Assembly: GCA_008000375.1 (NCBI GenBank)
Contig: SMOI01000015.1
Location: forward strand, 128,718 to 159,727
Direction of reading: 5' to 3'
DNA: 31,010 nucleotides
DNA from: Poteriospumella lacustris
Taxonomy: Eukaryota > Sar > Chrysophyceae > Chromulinales > Dinobryaceae
The position numbers and the translations under genes were made by a program. Below, piece by piece: positions 10,696-23,189 of this stretch. The notes beneath the pieces are model-generated. The model was not told the DNA's origin, ran no database searches, and worked only from the letters and a program-made list of their open reading frames with translations. Position 1 is the stretch's first letter. Every line of letters starts with the position of its first letter.

Positions 10696-13600
10696 TTTTC
10701 CAAATCTTCGAAAGAAATGGAAAACGATGATGGTGGTTCCAATGAACAAAAGTCTTCTGGCGATGCAGTGGAGAAGTTGGCCAAGATTTACGACTCCTCT
10801 TCGCTTCGACCGCCACTTTCTGTTGCTGAGATAGGTCGAGATGTTCTAGGCCTCCATCATATTTATGGATACGACAGCTCCAGAAAAGGTAATTTGCATT
10901 TCATCGAAGATGATCGTATCATCTTTGTCGATGGAAGCACAGTGGTATTGGAACACATTCACGACGGGAGTCGAGAGTTTTTGCTGCACGTCTCCGAGTG
11001 TGGAGCTGCATGTGTAGCCGTTCACCCATCAAAGTAAGCCATTGGTAGTCCAGCTCAGATATTTTGTGAGAAGTCGATTATTTCTGTTTCCTGCTTGTTT
11101 TTTGTCACTTCCAGGAAATACTTCGCCGTCGGTGGACGAGGCTATCATCCTGTTATATCCATTTACTCTTACCCAGATCTGAAGGTATGGGCTTTGCTTT
11201 GGCTATTAGAACAATGCGAAAGCATACAACGCGTCATCCATGTCTCTCGTTGTGACTTTTAGATCCGATGTGTTCTTCGTGGGGGTGCAGAGCTAGGTTA
11301 CTCGTGTATGGATTTCTCGTCCGATGGTGAAATGTTGGCCACGGTGAGCACCTCACCCGATTTTATGCTCACTATTTGGGACTGGAAGGATGAAAAAATG
11401 GGACTTCACTCCAAAGCTTTTGGCCAAGATGTTTGGAATGTGAAGTTTTCCAAGGATGACGGCAAAAGATTGACCACCTCTGGTATTGGCCACATTCGTT
11501 TTTGGAAAATGGCATCTACCTTCACAGGATTGAAGCTGCAAGGACACATTGGAAAGTTCGGAAAAATCGACTTGAGTGATGTGGAGAGCTTCGTGGAGCT
11601 TCCAGATGGAAAGGTCTTGAGCGGGACGGAGGTTGGATCATTGCTTCTGTGGGAGGGTAATTTCATCAAGTGCCGTTTCGTTCTGGTCGGCGGAAAATCA
11701 TGTCATGCTGCTTCAGTCACTTACGTGGGGTTTGATCGACAGGAGCAGGCTGTTATCACCGCGTCATCGGATGGTCAAATTAAATGGTGGGACTTTACAT
11801 CGATCGATACAGCTGAAGTGGACAGTGATCATAGTATGGACTTCGAACTTCTTCCTCTCGCTGAATACTCTCTACCTGAAGGACTCGGTGTTCGATCATT
11901 GGTTGATGGAGGGACAATCAATAACGAGAGGAAGTTTATCATTTTCACAACGGCAGGCTCTGCCATATCTATTCGAATTCTGCCGTCGGCACCTGGAAGT
12001 GGACCTCAGGACATGAAAGTGGTCCAGGTTGTTAACCAGGCCAAGAACAATCACATGGCTGCAACAGATTTCGAAGTGGTTGTACAAGAGGACTCGTCAT
12101 CAAGAGGCAGTGATTTCGTGATCGAAACGAAAGTATTTGGTGCTTTTCATGCCGGTCGCATCGTCGGGTTGGACTGTTCACCGGTATGTAATTGGATTGC
12201 AACTTGCGGCGTAGATGGCAAAGTGTACGTGACCAACGCGGAGTCACGTAAGGTAGTTGTGAGCAGAGAGTTCCGCAATCCAGCGACTTGCTTGGCTTGG
12301 CTTGGAACAGGGTTGGATCCACGTGGTTCGTCGTTTGCGGTGGGTTTCGGTGACGGAAGCATGCGAATTTTGGCGATCGAGTTGGATTCGAACTCCACTC
12401 CTTTCCTCGCTCGAAAGGCGGTGATCAAGCCGCACAATGGGTCCATAAGCTGCATTTCCTTCTCACCGGATGAATCGTATGTGGCGTCGGCTGGACGCGA
12501 TGGAAGCGTGTTCTTTTTCAAATGCAAAGCATCAAATGGCGAAGAAACGATATCCATCGAACCGATTCGCTTCATCAATGTGAGCGGCATGGCGCAAGCT
12601 GCTCCGGGAAGTTTGGTGTTTTGTTCGCAAATTGACTGGTCTAATTCGTCAAGCCACGTTCTTCTTTCTTGCTCGGACAAAGTGGTGCGTGAGGTCGACA
12701 TATCCGAGTTGTATGAACTTGGATTTGTTGATAACAAGGATGCCCTCACATTCGAAATCACGCTTCCTTATCGATCTATTACTCCTATCGTGGATGTCAT
12801 TGCCGGGAAGAATGGGGTAATGAAAGTCTATCAGGCACCGCAGTTCTCTGCCGAAGGAAAGACGGACGGTCCGGATGGAGGCAGCGCCGAAACGCCACAG
12901 TCACCAACAAAATCTTTCAAGGTTAAAGATGACAGTGAGCCGTTGAAGTGCATCACTAAAGTGGGTTCTTTGTTGTACTCGGCCAATAGAGCTGAGAGAG
13001 GCTACTTTGGATCCCTGTCGTTGACTTCCAGCCAATATCTGCTCTGCGAGATCAACCGAGATGACACGAACAAGTTCAAAGAGCTGAACATGGGCCTGTA
13101 CGCTCCTGATGGTAAGGAGTTCCGGAAAGTCCCGGAGCCGCGAGAGGTGGCGTACAGCAAGTCGAAGCGATTCGTGACCGTGAGTCTGAGCGATGGGACC
13201 ATTCAGGTGCGTCCAAGTGAGTACTTGGAGGTCTTTTGCGCAGCCAAAGCTCATAACGGCTTGTCCCAAGGTGCAGTGAGAGCGATAATGAGCTTCGATG
13301 ACAGATACTTGTTTTCGATTGGCAACGACGGATGTCTTGCTGTACATCGTGTTCGCTCGGAAGTTATAAAATCGCTCGCTGTCCCAGTATTCAAGGATCT
13401 TGATGCAGGGGTATACGGCAGCAGCTTCACAAGACCAGAGGGGACAAAAGAACAACCCCAGTTCCTCGACTTCGTCTCGCCGCTTCGCGAGGACATTCAG
13501 TATTTGGAGTACTTTGGGCCCGACGTGCTTCCCTTGGTAAAGACCGTGGAGGTCGTTCCAAAGACAGACGAGGCACAAGATATCTCGCCTGATGCCTATA

Positions 13601-16600
13601 GTATTCAGGATAATCGACTAAAAATGGAGGAGGACGCGAAACGATCCGCGGCAGAAGAATTGAAGAGTCGCGTAAAGGCCTCTGTCCGAGCTTTAAGGAA
13701 GGATTACGAGAAAATTCTGAAGGAGAACGAAACCGTACCGTTGCTGGTCCGCTTGAAGAACAACGACCTCACTATCGACAGTGCGTACTTTGACATTTTA
13801 TCGCACATCGGTCAGGAAATGAAGGAAGAAGTTCATCGAGAGAGGGCTTACTTGAGTGAGATATCAGAGAAACGGCTACACAAGCTGAAGCGACGATTGG
13901 TTCCGGATTTACTTATGGAAGAAATGAAGTTGCGCTGCTTTGATATCGAAGAGTATCGAAGAACGAAAGATCCGTCCTACCAAGCAAGATCTTCAGTATG
14001 CGAAGTCTGGAGCTTCCGAATCGTTTCTTTGGATCCTTATGTGCGGAAGTTGGTGGACCAAGTTCGATCCGAGGTCCGACAGCAAGAACTGCGAGAGTCG
14101 CAGCAAAGATCGAACGATATTGCTCAGAAGAAAGCATTAGATGTGATGGAAGACATGAAGCAAAGACTTCTGAAGAAAGATGATCCAGCGAAGGCAGATA
14201 ATGGCCAAGGAGAGAAGGCAGGCGATGCAGCAGCTGAAGAAACATCAGCGGCGCGGCTACGACTCCGACTTCGTAAAGAGCGGAAAGAGGAGCTGCAAAA
14301 GCATATACAAGCCCGCCCCTCTGAGAATGACGATGACGAACGCGATGTTTTGGCGATTAAGTCCGCTGAAAAGACAATCGGGGACTTCAAATTGAAGTGC
14401 GCTGATGACTACGAAGTTCCTGAAGACCAAAGAATCAATGCCGTGAAGAAGCTTCGGCAAATGGCGATGTTGGAGGAGAGCATGTTGATGTTGCGCTTGA
14501 AATTCAACGAACGGTTCTTGTATCTGCGAAACCTGAAAAAGGAGATTATATCGAACACATTGCGCTGCAATGCTCGCATTCGCGAAATCGATGCTGAGTT
14601 GAACCAAGAACATCTCTCATTTCACCTTTGGCAGCCAGTGTTAGATCCCTCCGAATTCCCCGATGATTTTGAAGAGGTCACACGGCAAGAGTTGTCCAAC
14701 TACAAATTGCACTTGAAAGACACTGCGTGGGACAAGAGTCTTCCTCCTCCACAAGTTTCTGTGAAAGGAGAGCGAGTAAAGGTTGTGGTGAATAAGAAAA
14801 CGGATGCGCTGGAAGTTGCACGAGACGGTATCGCAGTGAAATCTGTCAGGGACGAAAGAAGCCAGCTTGAGATTCAATTGCACGATGCGACTGAAAGCGC
14901 GACCACCAGAAGATCCAACCACAGCAAAAAGTACTACGAAGTTGACGAAAGCTTCGTTGCATCATCAGGCCCCGACATGAGTGGGAAATCTATCGAAGGC
15001 GCTATTCCTTCTTTGTATTTCGCTCGTCACTTGGTACAATCGAAGATGAACACACCAACCATGTCCACTTATCACAAGTGGATGGTGGAGCGTCGGCGCC
15101 AGGCATTGATCTTCGAGCGAGATATGACATTGAAAAATGTCGAGTCGAATATCCTATCCTTTAAACTTGCAATCGACGAGTTGCGCGCCGATAGGCACAA
15201 GATAACCAGTGATTTGAAGCTATCAGAATTCAAGTTACTGACCCTTTTCCAAGAGTACCGGCTCCTGTTGACGTTTGAGGGCCGCGATAACGCTCTTCAT
15301 CAGAAGCAACTCCGCTGCAAAGGCGAAGAGAGCGAGATAGTTACCCTCTCGTTGGACAACAAGGTAAAGTTGGAGGGGAAAATCGAAGAAATACAAACGT
15401 GGAACGACAAATTGGCGCAAATCACCTCCGAATTCAAACAAATTCTCCCAGAAAATCATCCTTATATCGAGACTCTGACAAAAATCTTCAAGAAGAAGAT
15501 CAAGCGCAGCAAGCCGGGTGCAGAAAATGACAACGACGAAGAGGAAGAGGAGGACTTCGATGACGATGACGACGAAGAAGAAGATGACGAAGAAGTGGAA
15601 GACATTTGTCCACCGGGGTGTGATCAATCCTTGTTCGAGAAGATTTTGGAGCTCCGTGAGAAGAAATTGGACACGGAAGAGGTGTGCAATGACATTCAGA
15701 AGACTATCGATGATTTGAAGAAGACGGCTGATCGTTTGAAGCAGCGCGAGAAGCAAATCATCAAGGAGGCGCAGCAAACAGAGTACGAGGTTCAACAGTT
15801 TCAGCTTCAAAAGCAGGCAGCATTGAATCAAATTAAGGTTGTTGTTCCTCTGCGTCTCTCCCAGCTCTTTTCCTTCGAATCCTCGGGGCTTCTAACGGGA
15901 CCCAGCGACAAGTCGATGGAGAGTGAGGCAGAAGAACTGGCGGGAGAACAGTCGTTGGAATCGCAGCGCAAACTATTGGCGCACATTAGCATTGCCTCCC
16001 ACAGTCTCTTCAGCACAAGGTAAGTCGAAGCCACCGCCGTTTCTCGCAAAGTTGCGTGTCTCACTCCTGTGAAAATGTGCATAGAAACCTTGGTAAATTG
16101 AAGAATCGCATCGATAGTCTGCATATAGAAATCGAGAAAGCGAAAGAAGACTTCCGGGAACTGCACAAAGACCGATCGACGCTGGCAAAAGAAAGGGAGT
16201 TGAAGGAAGCGGAAACTGACACGTGGAAGAGCAAATGTCGTGAGCTGCAGCTGCTGAAGTTCGGAAGGGAAATTGACCTCGATGAGCTGGAGTTTTCTTC
16301 GGACAGAACCAGAGAGCACGACATGGAGGCGCAGTTGTCCGCAGATCGAGAGAAATTCGAGGTCGAATCTAAGCGCCTCTTGAGGGATGTTCAGCAGAGC
16401 AAAGAACAATACATCAAGGTAAGTGACAGCAGTGCATCGAAAACTCAATGGCTCAATTATATGTCCTTACAACGGCGTGTTTATGTAGATTACCAAAGAG
16501 AACACGAACCAGCTTCACGAGCTGGCGCGGCTAATGGAGTTGAAGGTGAGGATCGCCGGCGAACTGAACGCTCCTGGCCAGAGCGTCACTCCCGCCTCGA

Positions 16601-16814
16601 CCGTCGAAGACTTCCGAGAGACCGAAGAGCGCAAACGGATCAAGGCGTACACCAGATTTCAGGCGACAGAGCTGGAAGCTCTCCGGGCAGAGCTGAATAT
16701 GCTCAAGAGGAAGGAGGCCCCCATCTTTTCCTACAGCAGCGCCCCATCGCCGATGCTCCGCAGCAACTCTGCTCGTCGAGGCGACTCGGCGCAAGTCGCA
16801 ACCACCAATAGCTT
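10696..16814 (+). repeat. Left arm of a 6,119-bp inverted repeat
   Basis: Position x in this arm pairs with 33885-x in the right arm (17071..23189). Every reading frame on either strand, including antisense ones, has an identical mirror copy. Intron 1 is base-for-base the same in both arms, so identity is at or near 100 percent. At the outer edge the shared bases TTTTCC end at 10696, and the next base outward already differs. The inner edge is the run of N. The arm holds nearly all of CFAP44 but not its promoter. Confidence 0.95.
10717..16814 (+). CDS. CFAP44: Cilia- and flagella-associated protein 44, left copy (3' end in gap)
   Basis: CFAP44 is part of the tether/tether-head complex that links inner-arm dynein f/I1 motor heads to axonemal doublet microtubules. 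Exons are 10717..11033, 11115..11184, 11263..16019, 16085..16418 and 16489..>16814, giving 1,934 codons before the N run; the human protein is 1,854 residues, so little is missing. The N-terminal half is a WD-repeat region (about 100-860) with KKYFAVGGRGYHP, MLTIWDWKDEKMGLHSKAFG and SGIGHIRFWKMASTFTGLKL, all typical of this family. The C-terminal half is coiled coil. At about 1554-1590 an acidic run leads into DICPPGCDQSLFEKILELRE, a family signature. Introns 3 and 4 restore frame and coiled-coil heptads. The tail LEALRAELNMLKRKE followed by a Ser-rich stretch suggests that the stop lies just inside the gap. It is followed by its own mirror copy. Confidence 0.97.
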
Positions 16815-17070
16815 NNNNNNNNNNNNNNNNNNNNNNNNNNNNNNNNNNNNNNNNNNNNNNNNNNNNNNNNNNNNNNNNNNNNNNNNNNNNNNNNNNNNNN
16901 NNNNNNNNNNNNNNNNNNNNNNNNNNNNNNNNNNNNNNNNNNNNNNNNNNNNNNNNNNNNNNNNNNNNNNNNNNNNNNNNNNNNNNNNNNNNNNNNNNNN
17001 NNNNNNNNNNNNNNNNNNNNNNNNNNNNNNNNNNNNNNNNNNNNNNNNNNNNNNNNNNNNNNNNNNNNNN
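16815..17070. other. 256-bp run of N (assembly gap) at the centre of the inverted repeat
   Basis: The sequence is unknown for 256 bases. The gap is centred on the symmetry axis of the two CFAP44 copies and hides the 3' end of both. A length that is not a round default suggests a gap sized from read pairs when contigs were joined, though that is an inference. Confidence 0.99.
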
Positions 17071-20000
17071 AAGCTATTGGTGGTTGCGACTTGCGCCGAG
17101 TCGCCTCGACGAGCAGAGTTGCTGCGGAGCATCGGCGATGGGGCGCTGCTGTAGGAAAAGATGGGGGCCTCCTTCCTCTTGAGCATATTCAGCTCTGCCC
17201 GGAGAGCTTCCAGCTCTGTCGCCTGAAATCTGGTGTACGCCTTGATCCGTTTGCGCTCTTCGGTCTCTCGGAAGTCTTCGACGGTCGAGGCGGGAGTGAC
17301 GCTCTGGCCAGGAGCGTTCAGTTCGCCGGCGATCCTCACCTTCAACTCCATTAGCCGCGCCAGCTCGTGAAGCTGGTTCGTGTTCTCTTTGGTAATCTAC
17401 ATAAACACGCCGTTGTAAGGACATATAATTGAGCCATTGAGTTTTCGATGCACTGCTGTCACTTACCTTGATGTATTGTTCTTTGCTCTGCTGAACATCC
17501 CTCAAGAGGCGCTTAGATTCGACCTCGAATTTCTCTCGATCTGCGGACAACTGCGCCTCCATGTCGTGCTCTCTGGTTCTGTCCGAAGAAAACTCCAGCT
17601 CATCGAGGTCAATTTCCCTTCCGAACTTCAGCAGCTGCAGCTCACGACATTTGCTCTTCCACGTGTCAGTTTCCGCTTCCTTCAACTCCCTTTCTTTTGC
17701 CAGCGTCGATCGGTCTTTGTGCAGTTCCCGGAAGTCTTCTTTCGCTTTCTCGATTTCTATATGCAGACTATCGATGCGATTCTTCAATTTACCAAGGTTT
17801 CTATGCACATTTTCACAGGAGTGAGACACGCAACTTTGCGAGAAACGGCGGTGGCTTCGACTTACCTTGTGCTGAAGAGACTGTGGGAGGCAATGCTAAT
17901 GTGCGCCAATAGTTTGCGCTGCGATTCCAACGACTGTTCTCCCGCCAGTTCTTCTGCCTCACTCTCCATCGACTTGTCGCTGGGTCCCGTTAGAAGCCCC
18001 GAGGATTCGAAGGAAAAGAGCTGGGAGAGACGCAGAGGAACAACAACCTTAATTTGATTCAATGCTGCCTGCTTTTGAAGCTGAAACTGTTGAACCTCGT
18101 ACTCTGTTTGCTGCGCCTCCTTGATGATTTGCTTCTCGCGCTGCTTCAAACGATCAGCCGTCTTCTTCAAATCATCGATAGTCTTCTGAATGTCATTGCA
18201 CACCTCTTCCGTGTCCAATTTCTTCTCACGGAGCTCCAAAATCTTCTCGAACAAGGATTGATCACACCCCGGTGGACAAATGTCTTCCACTTCTTCGTCA
18301 TCTTCTTCTTCGTCGTCATCGTCATCGAAGTCCTCCTCTTCCTCTTCGTCGTTGTCATTTTCTGCACCCGGCTTGCTGCGCTTGATCTTCTTCTTGAAGA
18401 TTTTTGTCAGAGTCTCGATATAAGGATGATTTTCTGGGAGAATTTGTTTGAATTCGGAGGTGATTTGCGCCAATTTGTCGTTCCACGTTTGTATTTCTTC
18501 GATTTTCCCCTCCAACTTTACCTTGTTGTCCAACGAGAGGGTAACTATCTCGCTCTCTTCGCCTTTGCAGCGGAGTTGCTTCTGATGAAGAGCGTTATCG
18601 CGGCCCTCAAACGTCAACAGGAGCCGGTACTCTTGGAAAAGGGTCAGTAACTTGAATTCTGATAGCTTCAAATCACTGGTTATCTTGTGCCTATCGGCGC
18701 GCAACTCGTCGATTGCAAGTTTAAAGGATAGGATATTCGACTCGACATTTTTCAATGTCATATCTCGCTCGAAGATCAATGCCTGGCGCCGACGCTCCAC
18801 CATCCACTTGTGATAAGTGGACATGGTTGGTGTGTTCATCTTCGATTGTACCAAGTGACGAGCGAAATACAAAGAAGGAATAGCGCCTTCGATAGATTTC
18901 CCACTCATGTCGGGGCCTGATGATGCAACGAAGCTTTCGTCAACTTCGTAGTACTTTTTGCTGTGGTTGGATCTTCTGGTGGTCGCGCTTTCAGTCGCAT
19001 CGTGCAATTGAATCTCAAGCTGGCTTCTTTCGTCCCTGACAGATTTCACTGCGATACCGTCTCGTGCAACTTCCAGCGCATCCGTTTTCTTATTCACCAC
19101 AACCTTTACTCGCTCTCCTTTCACAGAAACTTGTGGAGGAGGAAGACTCTTGTCCCACGCAGTGTCTTTCAAGTGCAATTTGTAGTTGGACAACTCTTGC
19201 CGTGTGACCTCTTCAAAATCATCGGGGAATTCGGAGGGATCTAACACTGGCTGCCAAAGGTGAAATGAGAGATGTTCTTGGTTCAACTCAGCATCGATTT
19301 CGCGAATGCGAGCATTGCAGCGCAATGTGTTCGATATAATCTCCTTTTTCAGGTTTCGCAGATACAAGAACCGTTCGTTGAATTTCAAGCGCAACATCAA
19401 CATGCTCTCCTCCAACATCGCCATTTGCCGAAGCTTCTTCACGGCATTGATTCTTTGGTCTTCAGGAACTTCGTAGTCATCAGCGCACTTCAATTTGAAG
19501 TCCCCGATTGTCTTTTCAGCGGACTTAATCGCCAAAACATCGCGTTCGTCATCGTCATTCTCAGAGGGGCGGGCTTGTATATGCTTTTGCAGCTCCTCTT
19601 TCCGCTCTTTACGAAGTCGGAGTCGTAGCCGCGCCGCTGATGTTTCTTCAGCTGCTGCATCGCCTGCCTTCTCTCCTTGGCCATTATCTGCCTTCGCTGG
19701 ATCATCTTTCTTCAGAAGTCTTTGCTTCATGTCTTCCATCACATCTAATGCTTTCTTCTGAGCAATATCGTTCGATCTTTGCTGCGACTCTCGCAGTTCT
19801 TGCTGTCGGACCTCGGATCGAACTTGGTCCACCAACTTCCGCACATAAGGATCCAAAGAAACGATTCGGAAGCTCCAGACTTCGCATACTGAAGATCTTG
19901 CTTGGTAGGACGGATCTTTCGTTCTTCGATACTCTTCGATATCAAAGCAGCGCAACTTCATTTCTTCCATAAGTAAATCCGGAACCAATCGTCGCTTCAG

Positions 20001-23000
20001 CTTGTGTAGCCGTTTCTCTGATATCTCACTCAAGTAAGCCCTCTCTCGATGAACTTCTTCCTTCATTTCCTGACCGATGTGCGATAAAATGTCAAAGTAC
20101 GCACTGTCGATAGTGAGGTCGTTGTTCTTCAAGCGGACCAGCAACGGTACGGTTTCGTTCTCCTTCAGAATTTTCTCGTAATCCTTCCTTAAAGCTCGGA
20201 CAGAGGCCTTTACGCGACTCTTCAATTCTTCTGCCGCGGATCGTTTCGCGTCCTCCTCCATTTTTAGTCGATTATCCTGAATACTATAGGCATCAGGCGA
20301 GATATCTTGTGCCTCGTCTGTCTTTGGAACGACCTCCACGGTCTTTACCAAGGGAAGCACGTCGGGCCCAAAGTACTCCAAATACTGAATGTCCTCGCGA
20401 AGCGGCGAGACGAAGTCGAGGAACTGGGGTTGTTCTTTTGTCCCCTCTGGTCTTGTGAAGCTGCTGCCGTATACCCCTGCATCAAGATCCTTGAATACTG
20501 GGACAGCGAGCGATTTTATAACTTCCGAGCGAACACGATGTACAGCAAGACATCCGTCGTTGCCAATCGAAAACAAGTATCTGTCATCGAAGCTCATTAT
20601 CGCTCTCACTGCACCTTGGGACAAGCCGTTATGAGCTTTGGCTGCGCAAAAGACCTCCAAGTACTCACTTGGACGCACCTGAATGGTCCCATCGCTCAGA
20701 CTCACGGTCACGAATCGCTTCGACTTGCTGTACGCCACCTCTCGCGGCTCCGGGACTTTCCGGAACTCCTTACCATCAGGAGCGTACAGGCCCATGTTCA
20801 GCTCTTTGAACTTGTTCGTGTCATCTCGGTTGATCTCGCAGAGCAGATATTGGCTGGAAGTCAACGACAGGGATCCAAAGTAGCCTCTCTCAGCTCTATT
20901 GGCCGAGTACAACAAAGAACCCACTTTAGTGATGCACTTCAACGGCTCACTGTCATCTTTAACCTTGAAAGATTTTGTTGGTGACTGTGGCGTTTCGGCG
21001 CTGCCTCCATCCGGACCGTCCGTCTTTCCTTCGGCAGAGAACTGCGGTGCCTGATAGACTTTCATTACCCCATTCTTCCCGGCAATGACATCCACGATAG
21101 GAGTAATAGATCGATAAGGAAGCGTGATTTCGAATGTGAGGGCATCCTTGTTATCAACAAATCCAAGTTCATACAACTCGGATATGTCGACCTCACGCAC
21201 CACTTTGTCCGAGCAAGAAAGAAGAACGTGGCTTGACGAATTAGACCAGTCAATTTGCGAACAAAACACCAAACTTCCCGGAGCAGCTTGCGCCATGCCG
21301 CTCACATTGATGAAGCGAATCGGTTCGATGGATATCGTTTCTTCGCCATTTGATGCTTTGCATTTGAAAAAGAACACGCTTCCATCGCGTCCAGCCGACG
21401 CCACATACGATTCATCCGGTGAGAAGGAAATGCAGCTTATGGACCCATTGTGCGGCTTGATCACCGCCTTTCGAGCGAGGAAAGGAGTGGAGTTCGAATC
21501 CAACTCGATCGCCAAAATTCGCATGCTTCCGTCACCGAAACCCACCGCAAACGACGAACCACGTGGATCCAACCCTGTTCCAAGCCAAGCCAAGCAAGTC
21601 GCTGGATTGCGGAACTCTCTGCTCACAACTACCTTACGTGACTCCGCGTTGGTCACGTACACTTTGCCATCTACGCCGCAAGTTGCAATCCAATTACATA
21701 CCGGTGAACAGTCCAACCCGACGATGCGACCGGCATGAAAAGCACCAAATACTTTCGTTTCGATCACGAAATCACTGCCTCTTGATGACGAGTCCTCTTG
21801 TACAACCACTTCGAAATCTGTTGCAGCCATGTGATTGTTCTTGGCCTGGTTAACAACCTGGACCACTTTCATGTCCTGAGGTCCACTTCCAGGTGCCGAC
21901 GGCAGAATTCGAATAGATATGGCAGAGCCTGCCGTTGTGAAAATGATAAACTTCCTCTCGTTATTGATTGTCCCTCCATCAACCAATGATCGAACACCGA
22001 GTCCTTCAGGTAGAGAGTATTCAGCGAGAGGAAGAAGTTCGAAGTCCATACTATGATCACTGTCCACTTCAGCTGTATCGATCGATGTAAAGTCCCACCA
22101 TTTAATTTGACCATCCGATGACGCGGTGATAACAGCCTGCTCCTGTCGATCAAACCCCACGTAAGTGACTGAAGCAGCATGACATGATTTTCCGCCGACC
22201 AGAACGAAACGGCACTTGATGAAATTACCCTCCCACAGAAGCAATGATCCAACCTCCGTCCCGCTCAAGACCTTTCCATCTGGAAGCTCCACGAAGCTCT
22301 CCACATCACTCAAGTCGATTTTTCCGAACTTTCCAATGTGTCCTTGCAGCTTCAATCCTGTGAAGGTAGATGCCATTTTCCAAAAACGAATGTGGCCAAT
22401 ACCAGAGGTGGTCAATCTTTTGCCGTCATCCTTGGAAAACTTCACATTCCAAACATCTTGGCCAAAAGCTTTGGAGTGAAGTCCCATTTTTTCATCCTTC
22501 CAGTCCCAAATAGTGAGCATAAAATCGGGTGAGGTGCTCACCGTGGCCAACATTTCACCATCGGACGAGAAATCCATACACGAGTAACCTAGCTCTGCAC
22601 CCCCACGAAGAACACATCGGATCTAAAAGTCACAACGAGAGACATGGATGACGCGTTGTATGCTTTCGCATTGTTCTAATAGCCAAAGCAAAGCCCATAC
22701 CTTCAGATCTGGGTAAGAGTAAATGGATATAACAGGATGATAGCCTCGTCCACCGACGGCGAAGTATTTCCTGGAAGTGACAAAAAACAAGCAGGAAACA
22801 GAAATAATCGACTTCTCACAAAATATCTGAGCTGGACTACCAATGGCTTACTTTGATGGGTGAACGGCTACACATGCAGCTCCACACTCGGAGACGTGCA
22901 GCAAAAACTCTCGACTCCCGTCGTGAATGTGTTCCAATACCACTGTGCTTCCATCGACAAAGATGATACGATCATCTTCGATGAAATGCAAATTACCTTT

Positions 23001-23168
23001 TCTGGAGCTGTCGTATCCATAAATATGATGGAGGCCTAGAACATCTCGACCTATCTCAGCAACAGAAAGTGGCGGTCGAAGCGAAGAGGAGTCGTAAATC
23101 TTGGCCAACTTCTCCACTGCATCGCCAGAAGACTTTTGTTCATTGGAACCACCATCATCGTTTTCCAT
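17071..23168 (-). CDS. CFAP44: Cilia- and flagella-associated protein 44, right mirror copy (3' end in gap)
   Basis: This is a mirror-image copy of the left CFAP44 gene with the same axonemal tether role. Minus-strand exons are 23168..22852, 22770..22701, 22622..17866, 17800..17467 and 17396..<17071. The predicted protein is identical to the left copy, including the acidic run and the CPPGCD signature. All four introns are kept, so it did not arise through a spliced RNA. Only the 5' flank differs: from 23190 outward it has no similarity to the left promoter and instead forms a divergent promoter with DRC1. A TCACTGTATTTG initiator-like stretch lies about 33 nt before the ATG, and CCGTTTCGC (minus strand, 23305-23313) about 137 nt before it. 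Whether this is a second gene in the genome or the same locus placed twice cannot be decided from the sequence. Confidence 0.9.
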
Positions 23169-23189
23169 TTCTTTCGAAGATTTGGAAAA
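17071..23189 (-). repeat. Right arm of the 6,119-bp inverted repeat
   Basis: Mirror of 10696..16814. The outer limit is 23189, where the shared GGAAAA (minus strand TTTTCC) ends and the flanks diverge at once (left flank T, right flank G, read towards the ATG). The arms lie at most 256 bp apart if the gap size is right, making a near-perfect palindrome of about 12.5 kb. Confidence 0.95.

Larger units (their letters stand above)
10285..10716. other. Spacer between kinesin-like gene and left CFAP44
   Basis: This 432-bp stretch holds the 3' region of the kinesin-like gene and the promoter of the left CFAP44 copy. A C-rich run with CACGTG lies at about 10450-10462. A 16-bp perfect palindrome (10556-10571), a CGAAACG/CGTTTCG inverted repeat (10590-10605) and an initiator-like element (10673-10689) follow in order towards the ATG. 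The left mirrored arm starts at 10696, 21 bp before the ATG. Confidence 0.55.

Noticed and set aside
15235-15831. 198-codon open frame antisense to CFAP44 (and its mirror at 18054-18650), rich in Leu and Phe
   Set aside because: It is the complement of the acidic and coiled-coil codons of CFAP44. Its hydrophobic look comes from reading GAA/GAG/AAG codons backwards.
10717-23168. Idea that one CFAP44 copy is a processed retrocopy
   Set aside because: All four introns are present in both copies at identical positions.
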